DNA of 6,123 bases from Candidatus Omnitrophota bacterium (lineage in GTDB: Bacteria > Omnitrophota > Gorgyraeia > Duberdicusellales > 4484-171), in contig JAUVUO010000083.1 of NCBI GenBank assembly GCA_030601015.1, forward strand, positions 1 through 6,123, given 5' to 3'. How positions within the stretch are numbered: position 1 is the stretch's first letter; every line of letters begins with the position of its first letter. A program made the translations under genes and the position numbers. Below the pieces are notes generated by a model. It did no database searches, had not been told where the DNA came from, and saw nothing but the letters and a program-made list of their open reading frames with translations. Shown one piece after another: positions 5,385 to 6,123 of this stretch.

Positions 5385-6123
5385 ATGAAAGCTTCAGAAA
5401 TTTTCCAGTTTAACTCTTTTGTTATCCAGTGGCATTTTACAGAAAGATGTAACTGGAATTGTAAACATTGCTATAGAGATGAAAATGGGGCAAAAGAGTT
5501 ATCCTTTAAACAGCTTAAAAGTATTTTTTTTCAATGCCTGGAAGTATTTAAATTTTTTCGTTTAAAACCGAGACATTCTTTTATTAATATAGGGGGAGGG
5601 GAGCCTTTTTTAAGAAAAGATTTATTTAGCCTTTTATCGTTATTATCTAAGTATAAAGATTTAATCAATATAGGAATTATGACAAACGGCTCATTTATTA
5701 CCGAGGAGACAGCTGGAGAGCTAAAAAGGCTTGGGATACGGAGAGTGCAGCTAAGCTTGGAAGGATTAAAACAGACAAATGATAGAATTAGGGGAAAAGG
5801 AACGTTTGATAAGATTATAAAAGCTATCAAAATATTAAGAAAATATAATGTATTTACTCGCGTTTCTTTGACTGTAACCCAATTAAATTTAGCCGAAATA
5901 GAAGATTTAACTGTTTATCTAAAAGAGATAGGAGTAAACGTTTTGGGATTAAGGAGATTTGTTCCTATAGGCGGCGGAAGACAGCTAAAAGAGTATATGC
6001 TTTCTCCTTTACAGCAGAGAGATTTTTATTTAAAGAGATTAGAACTGCAGAAGAAGTTTAATGAAAGGAATAAATTTTTAGTCACCGAGGGCTGTGAGGA
6101 TGGGATAGAATCTTTGTTAAATG
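5385..6123 (+). CDS. radical SAM enzyme, probable peptide-modifying partner of PqqD (C-terminus outside window)
   Basis: The frame from ATG 5385 stays open to the window edge (246 codons). The cluster motif is C22-x3-C26-x2-C29 in ERCNWNCKHCYRDENG, with the CY typical of SPASM-family enzymes. Next come INIGGGEPFLRKDLF (68-81), the SAM-binding motif; IMTNGSFI (98-105); RVQLSLEGLKQTNDRIRGKG (120-139), a classic beta4/beta5 signature of PqqE/AlbA-type peptide maturases; and LRRFVPIGGGR (189-199), like the 'R..P.GrG' seen in that group. C237 may be the first cysteine of a SPASM domain lying beyond the edge. The start is 7 nt after the PqqD stop; no good Shine-Dalgarno is visible, so coupling to PqqD translation is likely. 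Together with PqqD it probably installs a thioether, C-C or similar bond in a precursor peptide; the precise reaction cannot be told. Confidence 0.9.
   Translation, partial: MKASEIFQFNSFVIQWHFTERCNWNCKHCYRDENGAKELSFKQLKSIFFQCLEVFKFFRLKPRHSFINIGGGEPFLRKDLFSLLSLLSKYKDLINIGIMTNGSFITEETAGELKRLGIRRVQLSLEGLKQTNDRIRGKGTFDKIIKAIKILRKYNVFTRVSLTVTQLNLAEIEDLTVYLKEIGVNVLGLRRFVPIGGGRQLKEYMLSPLQQRDFYLKRLELQKKFNERNKFLVTEGCEDGIESLLN

Noticed and set aside
5374..5388. ATG overlapping the PqqD stop as ATGA
   Set aside because: It reads four codons and then TGA; it cannot start the radical SAM gene, which begins at 5385.
5531..5830. 99-codon minus-strand open frame
   Set aside because: It lies entirely antisense to the radical SAM gene, whose motifs (GGGEPF, MTNGS, SLEG) occupy this stretch; the minus-strand product has no recognisable motif.
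1..6123. tRNA, rRNA, CRISPR array, IS element with transposase
   Set aside because: No tRNA-like cloverleaf, no regularly spaced direct repeats and no transposase-like protein in any frame were seen by eye.

Overview
The window is AT-rich (about one third G+C by eye), uses the standard code and is gene-dense, with short spacings and small overlaps. The mix of families (NTP_transf_5-type nucleotidyltransferase, two radical SAM proteins, a PqqD-like protein, an ABC-2 exporter) and the codon bias toward AAA, ATA and TTA suggest an uncultivated anaerobic bacterium. A lineage such as Omnitrophota would fit, but the sequence alone does not prove it.

Layout. The left edge (1-249, + strand) is the C-terminal part of a GNAT acetyltransferase whose start lies outside. 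It converges with, and overlaps by 100 bp, a minus-strand pair: a radical SAM protein with a reduced C-terminal Cys domain (2478-1381), followed after 10 nt by an NTP_transf_5-type nucleotidyltransferase (1370-150). A divergent region follows (2479-3115). It holds a local GC-rich patch with an uncharacterised 46-codon minus-strand ORF, a good sigma70-like promoter facing right (2637-2664), and a protein-like open frame without a proper start (2733-3113) that looks like the 3' remnant of a gene.

The plus-strand operon then runs to the right edge: ABC ATPase (3116-3886), ABC-2 permease (3877-4683), a broken PP-loop ATPase gene spread over three frames (4703-5094), a PqqD-like peptide-recognition protein (5084-5377) and a radical SAM enzyme that runs off the window (5385-6123).

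Working together. PqqD-like protein plus radical SAM plus exporter is the usual core of a ribosomally made, post-translationally modified peptide (RiPP) locus: PqqD-like domains hold the leader peptide, the radical SAM enzyme modifies it, and the ABC-2 pair could export the product or give immunity. A PP-loop (asparagine-synthetase/QueC-like) enzyme once stood between exporter and PqqD but now appears frameshifted and internally deleted. The divergent radical SAM/nucleotidyltransferase pair may belong to the same locus. No convincing precursor peptide is visible, so the core peptide is either outside the window, among the doubtful short ORFs, or lost. Overall this looks like a partly eroded radical SAM peptide-modification locus.
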